A stretch of 64,000 nucleotides of DNA. Origin: JARFQH01 sp963825595 (GTDB taxonomy: Bacteria > Desulfobacterota > Desulfobacteria > Desulfobacterales > SG8-13). Shown here one piece after another: positions 32,323 to 41,164 of the stretch. The notes beneath the pieces were generated by a model that saw only the letters and a program-made list of their open reading frames with translations, searched no databases and was not told where the DNA came from. Made by a program: the position numbers and the translations under genes. Location of the stretch: assembly GCA_963825595.1 (NCBI GenBank), contig CAWGUE010000004.1:1-64000 (forward strand), written 5' to 3'. Numbering within the stretch: position 1 is the first letter of the stretch; each line of letters begins with the position of its first letter.

Positions 32323-35124
32323 ATGCGACCTGACAATCCATACGCGGAAATGCTGGAAACCTTGGACTGTCTTGATCCAAATCTGGCCGAATCCGTGCGA
32401 GATGTTCTGGAGCGAGCCGATCACCGGATTGCGGTCGAAGCCGTGGCGCTTCTCGTGGATGAAACGCTCTGGGGCATCGACCGCGAGGAATCTTTCGGCC
32501 GGGCCATCGCCACCGGTTATCTGAAACTCTTCGATGCCGGAAAAACCGACCTGCGCATGTATTATCGCGACCTGGTCCGGTCCGGCGGTGACAGGGGCAC
32601 CACTGTCGGCAGACTGTTGGCCATTCACTTGATTCCGGTTTTGATCCATGGCGGGCCGTCGATCCTCGAACATTTTTTGACAGCCGTAAAAGCCATGGAA
32701 GCCAAGGGGACATACACTCTTTTGCATCCGCTTGAGGCTTTGTCTGAATTGTTCGAATCGGGAGACCGAAAGTCGGCCAAGGTTTTTCTCGGGCTTCTTA
32801 TCAACGCTTTCGGTGCCGACCTGAATTACAATCAATGCCAATATCTTTCAAAAAGTTTGCCACAAGCCGCGCGTGCTTTCGCTGCGGAGAAAAGACCATG
32901 GCAGCTTGAACAACTTTCAAGGGTAATTCGGGCGGATGTCCACCTCTGCGAAGCTTTTCTTTCCGGAATGGACAAAGGACTTCAGATGTTGTCACCTGCC
33001 GCTCTCTGCAGCTTTGTTACCAAGGCCTTTGAGATTGCCGGAAAACACGCTCAGTCCGCCCGGTTTTTTCTGGCTCTTGATTCCCGACAGGGTCGCGATA
33101 CCTTTACGGATCTGCAGGTGGCGGTATCCCTGCGCGAATTGCAGCCGCAGCTGAATCGCTACCTTCACGCCAGGACCGGACTTCCGATTGCGGTGCGGCC
33201 GTCTTCTACCATTGCCGGCTTGTCGGCGCAGAAGATCGGTAACCCTATGGAAACATGCTCGGACGGTGGCTTCATCTACCTGCCGGATGAAATAGGGCTT
33301 TTCGATCGCAAGGCTCAAAACGCGGATCTATACAGGTGCCTTGTACGCTTTGAAATTGGTTGCCACGAATTTGGGACTTTTGAATTCGACCTCGATCGCT
33401 TGCAGGATCATTGTCTTGGGATTCAAACCGACCATGGCGCCTTCGACAACATCGTGCCTCTGGCTCCGTTAGATGATGCTTCCGGCGTCCGGTCGGACCT
33501 CGACCGATTTTTTCACCTGTTTCCCGTACCTGAACTTGCGGCCGATCTCTTCACTATCTTCGAGCACGGTCGAATTCGCCGCCGGCTTGGTCGGCGCTAT
33601 CCCGGTCTGATTCGGACTTACTTGCCGATTCTGCAGAAGGAGGGAGGTCAGCCTGAAGGACTTCTGACAGCCCTGTACGCCGTTATTGCTCTGGGTTTAC
33701 CGATCAGGGTGACAGGCGATCTTACCGATAATCATCGGTGTCTGGTGGGAAGAATTGCTGATGCATTCGAAGAGAAAACCGATGCCTTGACCTGTCCTGT
33801 CGAGACGAGCGGCGAAATGGTTTTGAGGACCTATCGCCATGTGGCGCCAGAATATGAAAAAGAAACCGCCGTTGGGGACACTGACAACGGCATCAGCCGT
33901 TTGAAAATTCCTTTCAACCGGCGCTTACGGCCCGACCTGGCCATTGCAGCCAGTTTGGCGGCGGACCGGAGGGCGGGGCGCATTCAAAAAGCACTTGAAG
34001 ACAGAGGGCACAGGGCGTATCGGGCCGACATCCGCAAATATCTCGAGTTGAACAATGGTGTCCTGCATGCTGACGACCTGGCGACAATAATCGAACGTGC
34101 GAACGGTAAAAACGGACACGGGCACACGAAGAATCATCCGCTGGACGAGAATTTTAGGGAACTTCTGGGTAGTGGTTCGGCGGGCGTGAACGGAACGGTT
34201 GCGGTTGAAGACGGAGAGGCGTCCTGTCCGATGACTTGGTACCGGGAGTGGGACAGCAATTTGGGGGATTACCTGAATGACCACGTCTGTGTGTGGGATC
34301 GCCGAGTCACAGGGCGTGGAAACCAATTTTACAGTCGCACCCTCGCCCGTCACAGGGGACTGGTGAATCGGATCCGCTACGCCTTCGAACTTCTCAAGCC
34401 CGAAGGACTCAAGCTCTGCCGGCAGTGGATTGAAGGCGACGAGTTCGACTACAGGGCGCTACTGGACTTTATACTGGACAAGCGGGCCGGCCGGACTCCC
34501 TCCGAGCGATTGTACCTCAAACGTCTCAAAGAAATCAGAGATGTGGCGGTTTTGGTGCTCGTGGATCTGTCTCGATCAACGGCCAACACGGCCGCAGGTT
34601 CAGCCGACCGGGTGCTGGATGTGGAAAAAGAGGCCATCGTTCTGCTGAGCGAGGCGTTGGCGGTGATTGGGGATACCTATGCCATTGCCGGTTTTTCCGG
34701 TACCGGCCGCTTGGGGGTCGATTACTATCACATCAAGGACTTTGGCGAACCGATGAACGCGTCGGTCCAGCAGCGGATCAATGCCATGATGCCCCAGCGA
34801 AACACCCGCATGGGAGCGGCCATACGGCACGCGGCGACCCAATTTGATTTCATTCCGGCACGGGTCAGGCTCCTGATTGTTCTCGGGGACGGATACCCCA
34901 ACGATTTGAATTACAAGAAAGATTATGCCATTGAGGATACGCGACGGGCAATTTCCGAGTTGCGTTCACGGCACATTCACGTGCATGCCATCACCGTCAA
35001 CATCAACCCGGCAGATAACGGCAGACTCGACCCCCTTTACGGGGAGATTCATCACAATGTCATCGCCAATGTTCTCGAACTGCCGGATAAATTGTGGCGG
35101 ATCTACGGGGCGATTACACGGTAA
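32323..35124 (+). CDS. Large VWA-domain protein, NorD/CbbO-like
   Basis: A 933-residue protein. The long N-terminal helical region has no readable catalytic motif. The C-terminal VWA domain (about 735-933) has the MIDAS motif LVDLSRSTAN (near residue 747) and the later aspartate in LGDGYPND. This domain order is that of NorD and CbbO, which recruit a MoxR ATPase to a client enzyme. It follows the MoxR gene directly and is followed by a small unknown gene 30 bases later. It starts at ATG 32323 without a clear ribosome site, suggesting translational coupling. Confidence 0.85.
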   Translation: MRPDNPYAEMLETLDCLDPNLAESVRDVLERADHRIAVEAVALLVDETLWGIDREESFGRAIATGYLKLFDAGKTDLRMYYRDLVRSGGDRGTTVGRLLAIHLIPVLIHGGPSILEHFLTAVKAMEAKGTYTLLHPLEALSELFESGDRKSAKVFLGLLINAFGADLNYNQCQYLSKSLPQAARAFAAEKRPWQLEQLSRVIRADVHLCEAFLSGMDKGLQMLSPAALCSFVTKAFEIAGKHAQSARFFLALDSRQGRDTFTDLQVAVSLRELQPQLNRYLHARTGLPIAVRPSSTIAGLSAQKIGNPMETCSDGGFIYLPDEIGLFDRKAQNADLYRCLVRFEIGCHEFGTFEFDLDRLQDHCLGIQTDHGAFDNIVPLAPLDDASGVRSDLDRFFHLFPVPELAADLFTIFEHGRIRRRLGRRYPGLIRTYLPILQKEGGQPEGLLTALYAVIALGLPIRVTGDLTDNHRCLVGRIADAFEEKTDALTCPVETSGEMVLRTYRHVAPEYEKETAVGDTDNGISRLKIPFNRRLRPDLAIAASLAADRRAGRIQKALEDRGHRAYRADIRKYLELNNGVLHADDLATIIERANGKNGHGHTKNHPLDENFRELLGSGSAGVNGTVAVEDGEASCPMTWYREWDSNLGDYLNDHVCVWDRRVTGRGNQFYSRTLARHRGLVNRIRYAFELLKPEGLKLCRQWIEGDEFDYRALLDFILDKRAGRTPSERLYLKRLKEIRDVAVLVLVDLSRSTANTAAGSADRVLDVEKEAIVLLSEALAVIGDTYAIAGFSGTGRLGVDYYHIKDFGEPMNASVQQRINAMMPQRNTRMGAAIRHAATQFDFIPARVRLLIVLGDGYPNDLNYKKDYAIEDTRRAISELRSRHIHVHAITVNINPADNGRLDPLYGEIHHNVIANVLELPDKLWRIYGAITR

Positions 35125-35154
35125 CCCGTGGATCTGCCGGGTAAAGGAGCGATC

Positions 35155-35595
35155 ATGCTTATCCATGACGATGTGTTTGTCTGGCAGGGATTTGGTGGTC
35201 AGCTCCGATTAGGAAGCGGCAAATGCCGGCTGAGAATATTCCATTTAGGTAAAACCGCCCCCAATGGGCTGAGCTACCTGCGGCCATTCATCGTGGTGGC
35301 ATCCGACATTCCCGAAAGCCGCATGTCCGTGAAAAGCTGTGCCGGTCACATCGCCACCAGTGTGGCCAAAGCCTTCGATATTAAACCCAATCGGATGGTC
35401 TTCGTGGAGTTCTATCCTCGTACGACTTACGGCCCGCAAGATGAAAATGTCATCCCCGAACGTTTCGATGCGGTTGAATTCACGTGGCTGGGCGACAAGG
35501 CCGTGCATCCGAAGTGGCGGGCCCTTGAACCGCTGCTGCTGGACACCGTTCGGGAATTTATGCGGTCCGCCGATTCGAATAATTCGGCCCAATGA
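35155..35595 (+). CDS. Unknown protein, third gene of the MoxR-VWA unit
   Basis: A 146-residue soluble protein with no recognised domain. ATG 35155 is chosen because AAAGGAG lies seven bases upstream; an in-frame GTG at 35128 has none. The sequence has a mixed alpha/beta look, with conserved-looking blocks such as LRPFIVVASDIPESR and MVFVEFYPRTTYG. It is 30 bases from the VWA gene and so is likely co-expressed with it; its role could be client or adaptor, which is inference only. Confidence 0.7.
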   Translation: MLIHDDVFVWQGFGGQLRLGSGKCRLRIFHLGKTAPNGLSYLRPFIVVASDIPESRMSVKSCAGHIATSVAKAFDIKPNRMVFVEFYPRTTYGPQDENVIPERFDAVEFTWLGDKAVHPKWRALEPLLLDTVREFMRSADSNNSAQ

Positions 35596-35714
35596 CGATA
35601 AACCACAGCCGGTCGTTTTTTATTTTCCTGCACGGCGTATCTCATAAAAAGCGGTTATTGCCGTATGTTACGGTTCCCTGCGGCCGGCATTGTCCGCTGG
35701 GCTTCAGGCGGCGG

Positions 35715-35822
35715 TTTTATACCGCTTTTCAAAAATAAATTCCGAAATACGGAAGGGCGGTATAAGAGGTTGTAGAAAAAAACGTTCGAATATCGCAACG
35801 TTTTTTTGACAACCTCCATATC
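35715..35822. repeat. R2 double-hairpin repeat, copy A
   Basis: The first hairpin is TTATACCGC (35717-35725) with GCGGTATAA (35757-35765), nested with TTCCG/CGGAA. The second is GAGGTTGT (35766-35773) with ACAACCTC (35809-35816), nested with CGTT/AACG and A/T runs. It lies between two convergent genes and could act as a bidirectional terminator. Copies are at 41006, 43852 and 55500. Confidence 0.8.
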
Positions 35823-35833
35823 GATTCATTGCG

Positions 35834-36982
35834 TCAGCGCGGCGGCTGAGCACTGGCGGCACACTCGTTTTTCCCCAGGTCGAGAACATCCTGTTCTTCC
35901 TCGTCGGCCTGTTTGAGACCGGCATTTATCTCACGGATTGTCGCGTATTCTTCCGGCTGGGGCCGCATGTTTTCCTTGATGAAGTCGATGAAGTCTTTCT
36001 CCTTTTCGATGCCATATATATGCTCGTTGGTAGACTTTACTTTCCCCAGCGAAGCACTGAAAGCCAGTCGATCGTCGGCTTCACTCCAGTCCATATAATG
36101 GCCCGGAAGAACAGTGATGCCGTCATCCAGCGGTATAATTTTGCGGGTCATGGTCTGAAAGAGCATTTTAGACCATTCCTCGACCATGCCCCCCAGGTCC
36201 GGGCGTCCGATCGAAACGATGAATACCGTGTCACCGGAGATGAGAAATTTTCCATCTACGAGATAGGACGTGCTGCCCGGTGTATGCCCGGGGGTGTGGA
36301 TCGCTTTGACCTCCGGGCCACCGCCGGTAAAGGTAAACACCTCACCATCACCGACAGGTGAATACAGGAAGCGCGCTTCCCTGAAATCGGGTTCGGGAGC
36401 CATTATCCTGGCACCGGTCGCTGCCAATAGTTGCGGGCTGCCGGAGATATAATCTGCCTGGCGATGGGTTTCAAACGTCCGGGTGATTGCCAGGCCGCGC
36501 GCATCGGCAAACGACTGGTAGGCCGCCACGTTCTTGGCTGGATCGAAGACCATCATTTCCTTGCCGAACACCAGGCCGTAACTGCAAGAGGCTTTGCCGG
36601 GCCGGCGGAACTGATACATTTCGTAACCTTCACCGTCGTTGAGGCGGATTGGCGCCAGCAAATTGCCCCAGGCCTTGATGCCGGAAAGCATGGAAGCCAC
36701 ATCTTCGTAGCCGTGGTTAACGAGGATGTCACCGACAAATTTGGCCGAGCCCTCCTTGGCGCAGACGATTTTTATCTTCTTGCCGCCCGGAACCCGGGCC
36801 ACGCTATCCTCTTCGTGCTCGAGAAACTCCATGTAAGGAACATTGATCATGTCGATGGGGTAAGGCCCCTCGACCTTGAAACGACCGAATTCGACGTCGT
36901 TGCGGACATCCAGCAGCAGAAAGTCTTCATTTGTTGTCAGCCATTGAAACAGGTTCTCTGCCGTAAAAGTTTGCACTTCCAT
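35834..36982 (-). CDS. Rhodanese and metallo-beta-lactamase (persulfide dioxygenase-like) fusion
   Basis: A 382-residue protein. The N-terminal rhodanese domain (1-110) has the start FLLLDVRNDVEF and a possible active cysteine in KIVCAKEGSAKF. The C-terminal MBL domain (about 120-345) resembles ETHE1-type persulfide dioxygenases: ETHRQADYISG, HTPGHTPGST and LISGDTVFI. The HxHxDH motif is reduced to HRQADY, but the three residues that bind iron in ETHE1 (first His, the later His and Asp) are kept. Usually the rhodanese is C-terminal in such fusions, so the order is unusual. It probably handles persulfide sulfur. An AAAGGAG site precedes ATG 36982. Confidence 0.85.
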   Translation of the reverse strand: MEVQTFTAENLFQWLTTNEDFLLLDVRNDVEFGRFKVEGPYPIDMINVPYMEFLEHEEDSVARVPGGKKIKIVCAKEGSAKFVGDILVNHGYEDVASMLSGIKAWGNLLAPIRLNDGEGYEMYQFRRPGKASCSYGLVFGKEMMVFDPAKNVAAYQSFADARGLAITRTFETHRQADYISGSPQLLAATGARIMAPEPDFREARFLYSPVGDGEVFTFTGGGPEVKAIHTPGHTPGSTSYLVDGKFLISGDTVFIVSIGRPDLGGMVEEWSKMLFQTMTRKIIPLDDGITVLPGHYMDWSEADDRLAFSASLGKVKSTNEHIYGIEKEKDFIDFIKENMRPQPEEYATIREINAGLKQADEEEQDVLDLGKNECAASAQPPR

Positions 36983-37005
36983 AACAACTCCTTTGTTTTA
37001 AGTGT

Positions 37006-37197
37006 TAGAGGTGGTTTCAAAATTCCGTCTAACACCCAATCCGCCAATGGCGGACAAGTTGCGGTGTTGTGGCCCTCCTCGGTCGTGTCAGGGGGCTCTA
37101 CCCCGGACCTTGAATACATACGCCCATGTATGCTGCGTTTTTTCGCCGGTCCACACCTTGCGCTTGGGTGCGATCTAATGTTTTTAAATCACTTCTA
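37006..37197. repeat. R3 MITE-like repeat, second copy
   Basis: An inverted copy of 11375-11566 with ends TAGAGGTGGTTTCAAAA and TTTTTAAATCACTTCTA. The last three bases (37195-37197) read TAG on the minus strand and form the ubiD stop codon. It separates ubiD from the rhodanese-MBL gene on the same strand. Confidence 0.8.
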
Positions 37198-38988
37198 TTC
37201 AAATGACAGTTCATCCGGCCATTCCCGTGCGTGGCCGTCCGCGGGCCCTTTTTTACATGCATCGATGACCACCCGCTGCACGCGTAAGTGAAGATCCCTG
37301 CCCGGGTCAACGTTATTGAATATCTTCCACCACAAAAGCGAGTTATCCATGAGATCAATTTCGGCGTCATAAAGGACGAGGATGGTGAACGGCGCCAACC
37401 CCGGTATGTCAAGCAACCCATCGGCCAGGCCTGCCCCCGTCGTCCCCGCATCCCTTGTTATATTCAGGCAGACGATGCCATTACGTTGGTCAGGTCGGCT
37501 CGGAATGGTCCGAATTTGATTGATGGCGCCAAACCGATCTCGGATGTTGTCCAGCAGAAATCGGTCTTCATGCCGGCCATCTTTTTGGAAACCTGTCGGT
37601 GGTTGCCGCTGCGGTTCGCCGGGAAAGCGTGCCGTGAGGTCGATGCCAATCTTGCTGCCGAAGTTGGGTGTCGCAGACGAATGATCGAGTACGTCCAACA
37701 CCCCCCGGGTGAGGGTGATATCCGTGGCGCCGTCGAATTTATTCAATAGCCGCTGCATGATGGCTTGGGGGTCCTTCAAATCGACATCCCGGTCGACAAT
37801 CAGAATGGCCTTGCAGAAACTCATCTGCCCCTGGCCCCAGAGACCGTGCATGACCTTTTGGGCATGGCCCGCAAATTCTTTGTCGATGGAGACCACGACG
37901 ATGTTGTGAAATACGCCTTCCCACGGCAGCCAGTAGTCGATAATTTCCGGAAAAGCGGCCTGGAGGAGCGGCAGAAACATGCGTTCGGTGGCTTTGGCCA
38001 GGTAGCAGTCCTCCATAGGTGGACGTCCGACCAGAGTGGCACAATATGTCGGCGCGCGCCGATGAGTCAAAGCCGTCACATGAAAAACCGGGTAGTCGTC
38101 GGCCAGCGAGTAGTAGCCGGTGTGATCTCCGAATGGTCCCTCACGGCGCAACTCACCCGGCTCCACATATCCTTCGAGAACGAACTCGGCCTCGGCCGGG
38201 ACTTCCAGGTCATTGGTCACGCAGCGGGTCATGGCCACAGGTTGGTTACGGATGAATCCGGCCAGAATCATCTCATCCACATTACGCGGCAGCGGTGCCG
38301 TGGCGGCATAGATCGTCGCCGGATCGGCGCCGATGGCGACTGATACCGGCATCCGCCGGCCGGCGCGACAGTATTCGTTATAGAAATGAGACCCGTCTTT
38401 GTGTATGTGCCAGTGCATGCCGGTCGTATTTTTGTCGAACACCTGCAGGCGGTACATGCCCACGTTGCGACGACCGTGTTGCAAGCTGCGAGTGATAACC
38501 AGCGGCAGGGTGATGAATCGACCGGCATCCTTGGGCCAGCAGTGAAGAATCGGAAGGCGAGTCAGGTCGACGGACTCGCCGGTGAGAATGACCTCTTGAC
38601 AGGGGGGACGTTTACTACGATGGCGGCGCGGAAAAAAGCGTGTGACCGAAAAGGCCGTGGGAAGCAGGCCGAGAACGTCCCTGATGCTTTCAGGGGGTGA
38701 CATTTCGATCAACTGCCGGATGCGGTCCCCCAGGCTGTCGAGCTCTTCGACACCGAGTGCTAAGCAAATCCTGCGCGGGCTTCCGAAAAGATTGGTGGCC
38801 GCCGGAAATGGTGATCCCTTAACTTTCGTGAATAACAGGGCCTTACCGCCCCGAGGGCTCTTGGATTCCGCATCGGTGTATTTGCTGATTTCCAGATGCC
38901 ATGAAATCGGCTCGGCTATTGTTTTCAGCTCACCCGAGCGGTCAAGAACCTGGATAAATTCAGACAGATTTTTATACCAGCGTTTCAT
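37195..38988 (-). CDS. ubiD: UbiD-family (prenylated-FMN) decarboxylase
   Basis: A 597-residue decarboxylase with the full UbiD architecture: N-terminal MKRWYKNLSEFIQVLDRSGEL, the ILTGESVDLTRLPILHCWP region, the prenyl-FMN and metal region TTGMHWHIHKDGSHFYNEY, and the catalytic Glu-Arg-Glu region LRREGPFGDHTGYY. Family members act on aromatic or unsaturated acids, for example in menaquinone or aromatic degradation; the substrate here is unknown. It overlaps ubiX by 17 bases. Its stop codon comes from the R3 repeat end. Confidence 0.92.
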   Translation of the reverse strand: MKRWYKNLSEFIQVLDRSGELKTIAEPISWHLEISKYTDAESKSPRGGKALLFTKVKGSPFPAATNLFGSPRRICLALGVEELDSLGDRIRQLIEMSPPESIRDVLGLLPTAFSVTRFFPRRHRSKRPPCQEVILTGESVDLTRLPILHCWPKDAGRFITLPLVITRSLQHGRRNVGMYRLQVFDKNTTGMHWHIHKDGSHFYNEYCRAGRRMPVSVAIGADPATIYAATAPLPRNVDEMILAGFIRNQPVAMTRCVTNDLEVPAEAEFVLEGYVEPGELRREGPFGDHTGYYSLADDYPVFHVTALTHRRAPTYCATLVGRPPMEDCYLAKATERMFLPLLQAAFPEIIDYWLPWEGVFHNIVVVSIDKEFAGHAQKVMHGLWGQGQMSFCKAILIVDRDVDLKDPQAIMQRLLNKFDGATDITLTRGVLDVLDHSSATPNFGSKIGIDLTARFPGEPQRQPPTGFQKDGRHEDRFLLDNIRDRFGAINQIRTIPSRPDQRNGIVCLNITRDAGTTGAGLADGLLDIPGLAPFTILVLYDAEIDLMDNSLLWWKIFNNVDPGRDLHLRVQRVVIDACKKGPADGHAREWPDELSFE

Positions 38989-39580
38989 GGCCCCATTCCG
39001 TGGTCAGGCGGTGTTCGATGCCCAAATGGTCCAGAAGCCTGGCAACGATGAAATCAACCAGGTCCTGGATGCTCCGGGGATCAAAATAGAATGCCGGTGC
39101 GGCCGGCAGGATCGTTGCACCGGCCCGGGTCAACCGCAGCATATTTTCAAGGTGGATAGCACTGAAAGGCGTTTCCCGCGGGACGAGGATCAGTGGCCGT
39201 CTTTCCTTCAAACAGATGTCGGCGGCGCGCGTGATCAGGTTGTCGGCAATACCGGCAGCTGCAGTGGCCAGTGTCTTGACGGTGCATGGCGCAATAACCA
39301 TTCCTTGGTGCCGGAAGGAGCCGCTGGCGGGGGCAGCAAAAAAATCTGACACATCGTGTTCATGAAGACGTGCATCGGGGTGTGGCGGCTGGCCACCGCT
39401 ATTTTTGAGACATTCGAACAGATTGCCGTCGTAGTTCAGTTCGTGTCCCATCACTTTTTTACCATCAGCGGAAAGGATGACATGGAGTTCCACCGGCAGG
39501 CGTAAGAGCTGGTTCACCAATGTAACTCCGTATATCACACCCGACGCACCGCAGATTCCGACGATGTAACGGTGTTTCAT
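38972..39580 (-). CDS. ubiX: Flavin prenyltransferase
   Basis: A 202-residue enzyme that prenylates FMN to the prFMN cofactor used by UbiD. Visible are VGICGASGVIYGVTL, the VIAPCTVKTLATAAAGIADNL motif and LVPRETPFSAIHLENMLRL. ATG 39580 is chosen because CAGGAGAACGAT directly precedes it. Its overlap with ubiD shows coupled expression of cofactor maker and user. Upstream it faces ridA. Confidence 0.93.
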   Translation of the reverse strand: MKHRYIVGICGASGVIYGVTLVNQLLRLPVELHVILSADGKKVMGHELNYDGNLFECLKNSGGQPPHPDARLHEHDVSDFFAAPASGSFRHQGMVIAPCTVKTLATAAAGIADNLITRAADICLKERRPLILVPRETPFSAIHLENMLRLTRAGATILPAAPAFYFDPRSIQDLVDFIVARLLDHLGIEHRLTTEWGHETLV

Positions 39581-39729
39581 ATCGTTCTCCTGCAAATTGC
39601 ACAAATTTATGAATTGCACCCAACGGAGTCAAGGGCGTTTTTTGCTTGTTCCACAGCTGAAAAAAACGTAGATTCCATTTTGATTCAGAGGTACGGAGTG
39701 ACATCCGGCCCCGAACAATTATTTTTATT

Positions 39730-39764
39730 ACCAAACACCAAACACCAAACACCAAACACCAAAC
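39730..39764. repeat. Heptanucleotide tandem repeat (ACCAAAC)5
   Basis: Five perfect copies of ACCAAAC followed by degenerate copies, in the divergent ubiX/ridA gap about 87 bases before the ridA start. Confidence 0.9.
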
Positions 39765-39850
39765 ACAAATCACCAACCACATTGATTGGCCATTGCCTGT
39801 GCCGGCCTCTTGCACTGAAACCTTTTATGAGCCCTCGAAAGGAGGATTCG

Positions 39851-40237
39851 ATGACATTGAAAACAGTTAAAACCGATAAGGCGCCGGCGGCGATCGGGCC
39901 GTATTCCCAAGCGATTGCTGCAGGACCCTGGCGGTTTGTCAGCGGTCAACTCGGCCTCAATCCACAAACCGGCGAGCTGGTTGGGGACGACCTGTCATCC
40001 CAGGCCCGTCAAGCTCTGCAGAACCTCAAGCAGATCGTTTTGGCCGGTGGTTGCTCCCTCGAGCAGATCGCTGCCGTCGATGTTTACCTCACCGATATGG
40101 AAAAGTTTGCCGAATTCAACCGCATTTACGAGGAATTTTTCGGCGACCACCGCCCGGCTCGGGCCGTGGTGGAAGTCAGCGCGTTACCCAAAGGGGCCGT
40201 GGTGGAAGCAAAGTGTGTGGCGTATGCCGGTCAATAG
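39851..40237 (+). CDS. ridA: RidA-family enamine/imine deaminase
   Basis: A 128-residue trimeric YjgF/YER057c/UK114 protein that hydrolyses reactive 2-aminoacrylate and related enamines. The motifs AIGPYSQAI, SGQLGLNP and the catalytic arginine in RPARAVVEVSALPKGA are present. ATG 39851 follows AAAGGAGG. Its stop TAG (40235-40237) is at the start of an R1 fragment. Confidence 0.95.
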   Translation: MTLKTVKTDKAPAAIGPYSQAIAAGPWRFVSGQLGLNPQTGELVGDDLSSQARQALQNLKQIVLAGGCSLEQIAAVDVYLTDMEKFAEFNRIYEEFFGDHRPARAVVEVSALPKGAVVEAKCVAYAGQ

Positions 40238-40330
40238 TGTCCGGCCATAAACGGTCATTTTTCCGCTGACTGAATGGGTCGCGCCGGCGTGTTTATACGT
40301 TGCCTTGCCTGAACGTCGCGGGCGTCCTCA
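40235..40330. repeat. R1 repeat fragment
   Basis: TAGTGTCCGGCCATAAACGG and the following GTCATTTTTCCGC resemble the R1 left end TAGTTTCCGTCCATAAATGG plus its TTTTCCGC extension. The right end is not found; the fragment provides the ridA stop codon. Confidence 0.5.
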
Positions 40331-40819
40331 TATCTGAGTGGGAATTGATGCAATCAGCAGTTCGTGGCCGGTTGCCGACAAGAAACGCAGTACGCCATTT
40401 CGCGAAATAACCAGTGTGCTGGTGTTGACCAACGGGTGGAACTGAAAGGCTTCCGATCGCCAGAGGTTTTCATCGATGACGACGTCAACGTCATGCTGGG
40501 GATCGTTGACGATGGCCAGCAGCGAGACCGATCCCGGTTCGACGCCCAGATGTTTTTTCAGCCGACCGGGGGATCCGAAGGTGATGCGGCCGCACGCAAG
40601 CACACCGGGCATGGCCTTCATGTCGACCCGACCGTCGCCTGGTACCACCACCAGAAAGTGCCGGTCGTTTTTACTGTCGCGCAAAAAAAGGTTCTTGGTC
40701 TTGACGCCCGGCAGATCGGGTGTCAGGCGATGCACATCGGCTACGGTAAAGACCGGTGGATGGTCGAAGCGTTGGTAGTCGATGCTCATTTCAGACAGGA
40801 ACTCGAATATGTCTTTCAT
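40328..40819 (-). CDS. ProX/YbaK-type aminoacyl-tRNA deacylase
   Basis: A 163-residue member of the YbaK/ProXp-ala editing superfamily, resembling the free-standing PrdX/ProX proteins that hydrolyse misacylated Ala-tRNA-Pro. Motifs include FDHPPVFTVADVHRL, GVKTKNLFLRDSKN, the catalytic-lysine region and GRITFGSPGRLKKHLGVEPGSVS. It would complement the archaeal-type ProRS at 22495, which lacks its own editing domain (inference). It is transcribed opposite to its neighbours. Confidence 0.85.
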   Translation of the reverse strand: MKDIFEFLSEMSIDYQRFDHPPVFTVADVHRLTPDLPGVKTKNLFLRDSKNDRHFLVVVPGDGRVDMKAMPGVLACGRITFGSPGRLKKHLGVEPGSVSLLAIVNDPQHDVDVVIDENLWRSEAFQFHPLVNTSTLVISRNGVLRFLSATGHELLIASIPTQI

Positions 40820-41005
40820 CTTTATTTCGTCGTTTTTAAGAAGCGAAGTGCCGATATCGCGGTCTATAATTGGCGCCGCTGTCTTTCATCTTCTACCATG
40901 GCGTACGTACACCTCGTCCATCTTTTAAGGGATTATGCCGCCAATGTCAACGCGGCCCCGCCACACGGATTTGCGGTTTTTGGGGGGCGGAGAGACGCAA
41001 CGTGA

Positions 41006-41109
41006 ATTTATACCGCTTTTCAAAAATATATGCCGAAATGCTCAAGGGTGGTATCAGTGCTTGGTGAAAAAACGTTCGAATGACGGAACTTTTTTTGACA
41101 ACCACGATG
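41006..41109. repeat. R2 double-hairpin repeat, copy B
   Basis: A more decayed copy: TTTATACCGC...GGTATC and then AAAAAACGTTCGAATGACGG with TTTTTTTGACAACCAC. It lies upstream of the FAD oxidoreductase gene. Confidence 0.65.
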
Positions 41110-41164
41110 ACGCCAGGGAGAATTTCCGAAAAACAATGCACACTCAGCTTTAAAGGCTTTTACA

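Noticed and set aside
36431..37291. 286-codon forward ORF across the rhodanese-MBL start and the R3 repeat
   Set aside because: It is antisense to real coding sequence and continues into a repeat and the ubiD 3' end, so it is not a gene.
39730..39773. CRISPR-like array
   Set aside because: The unit is only seven bases long without spacers; it is a simple tandem repeat.
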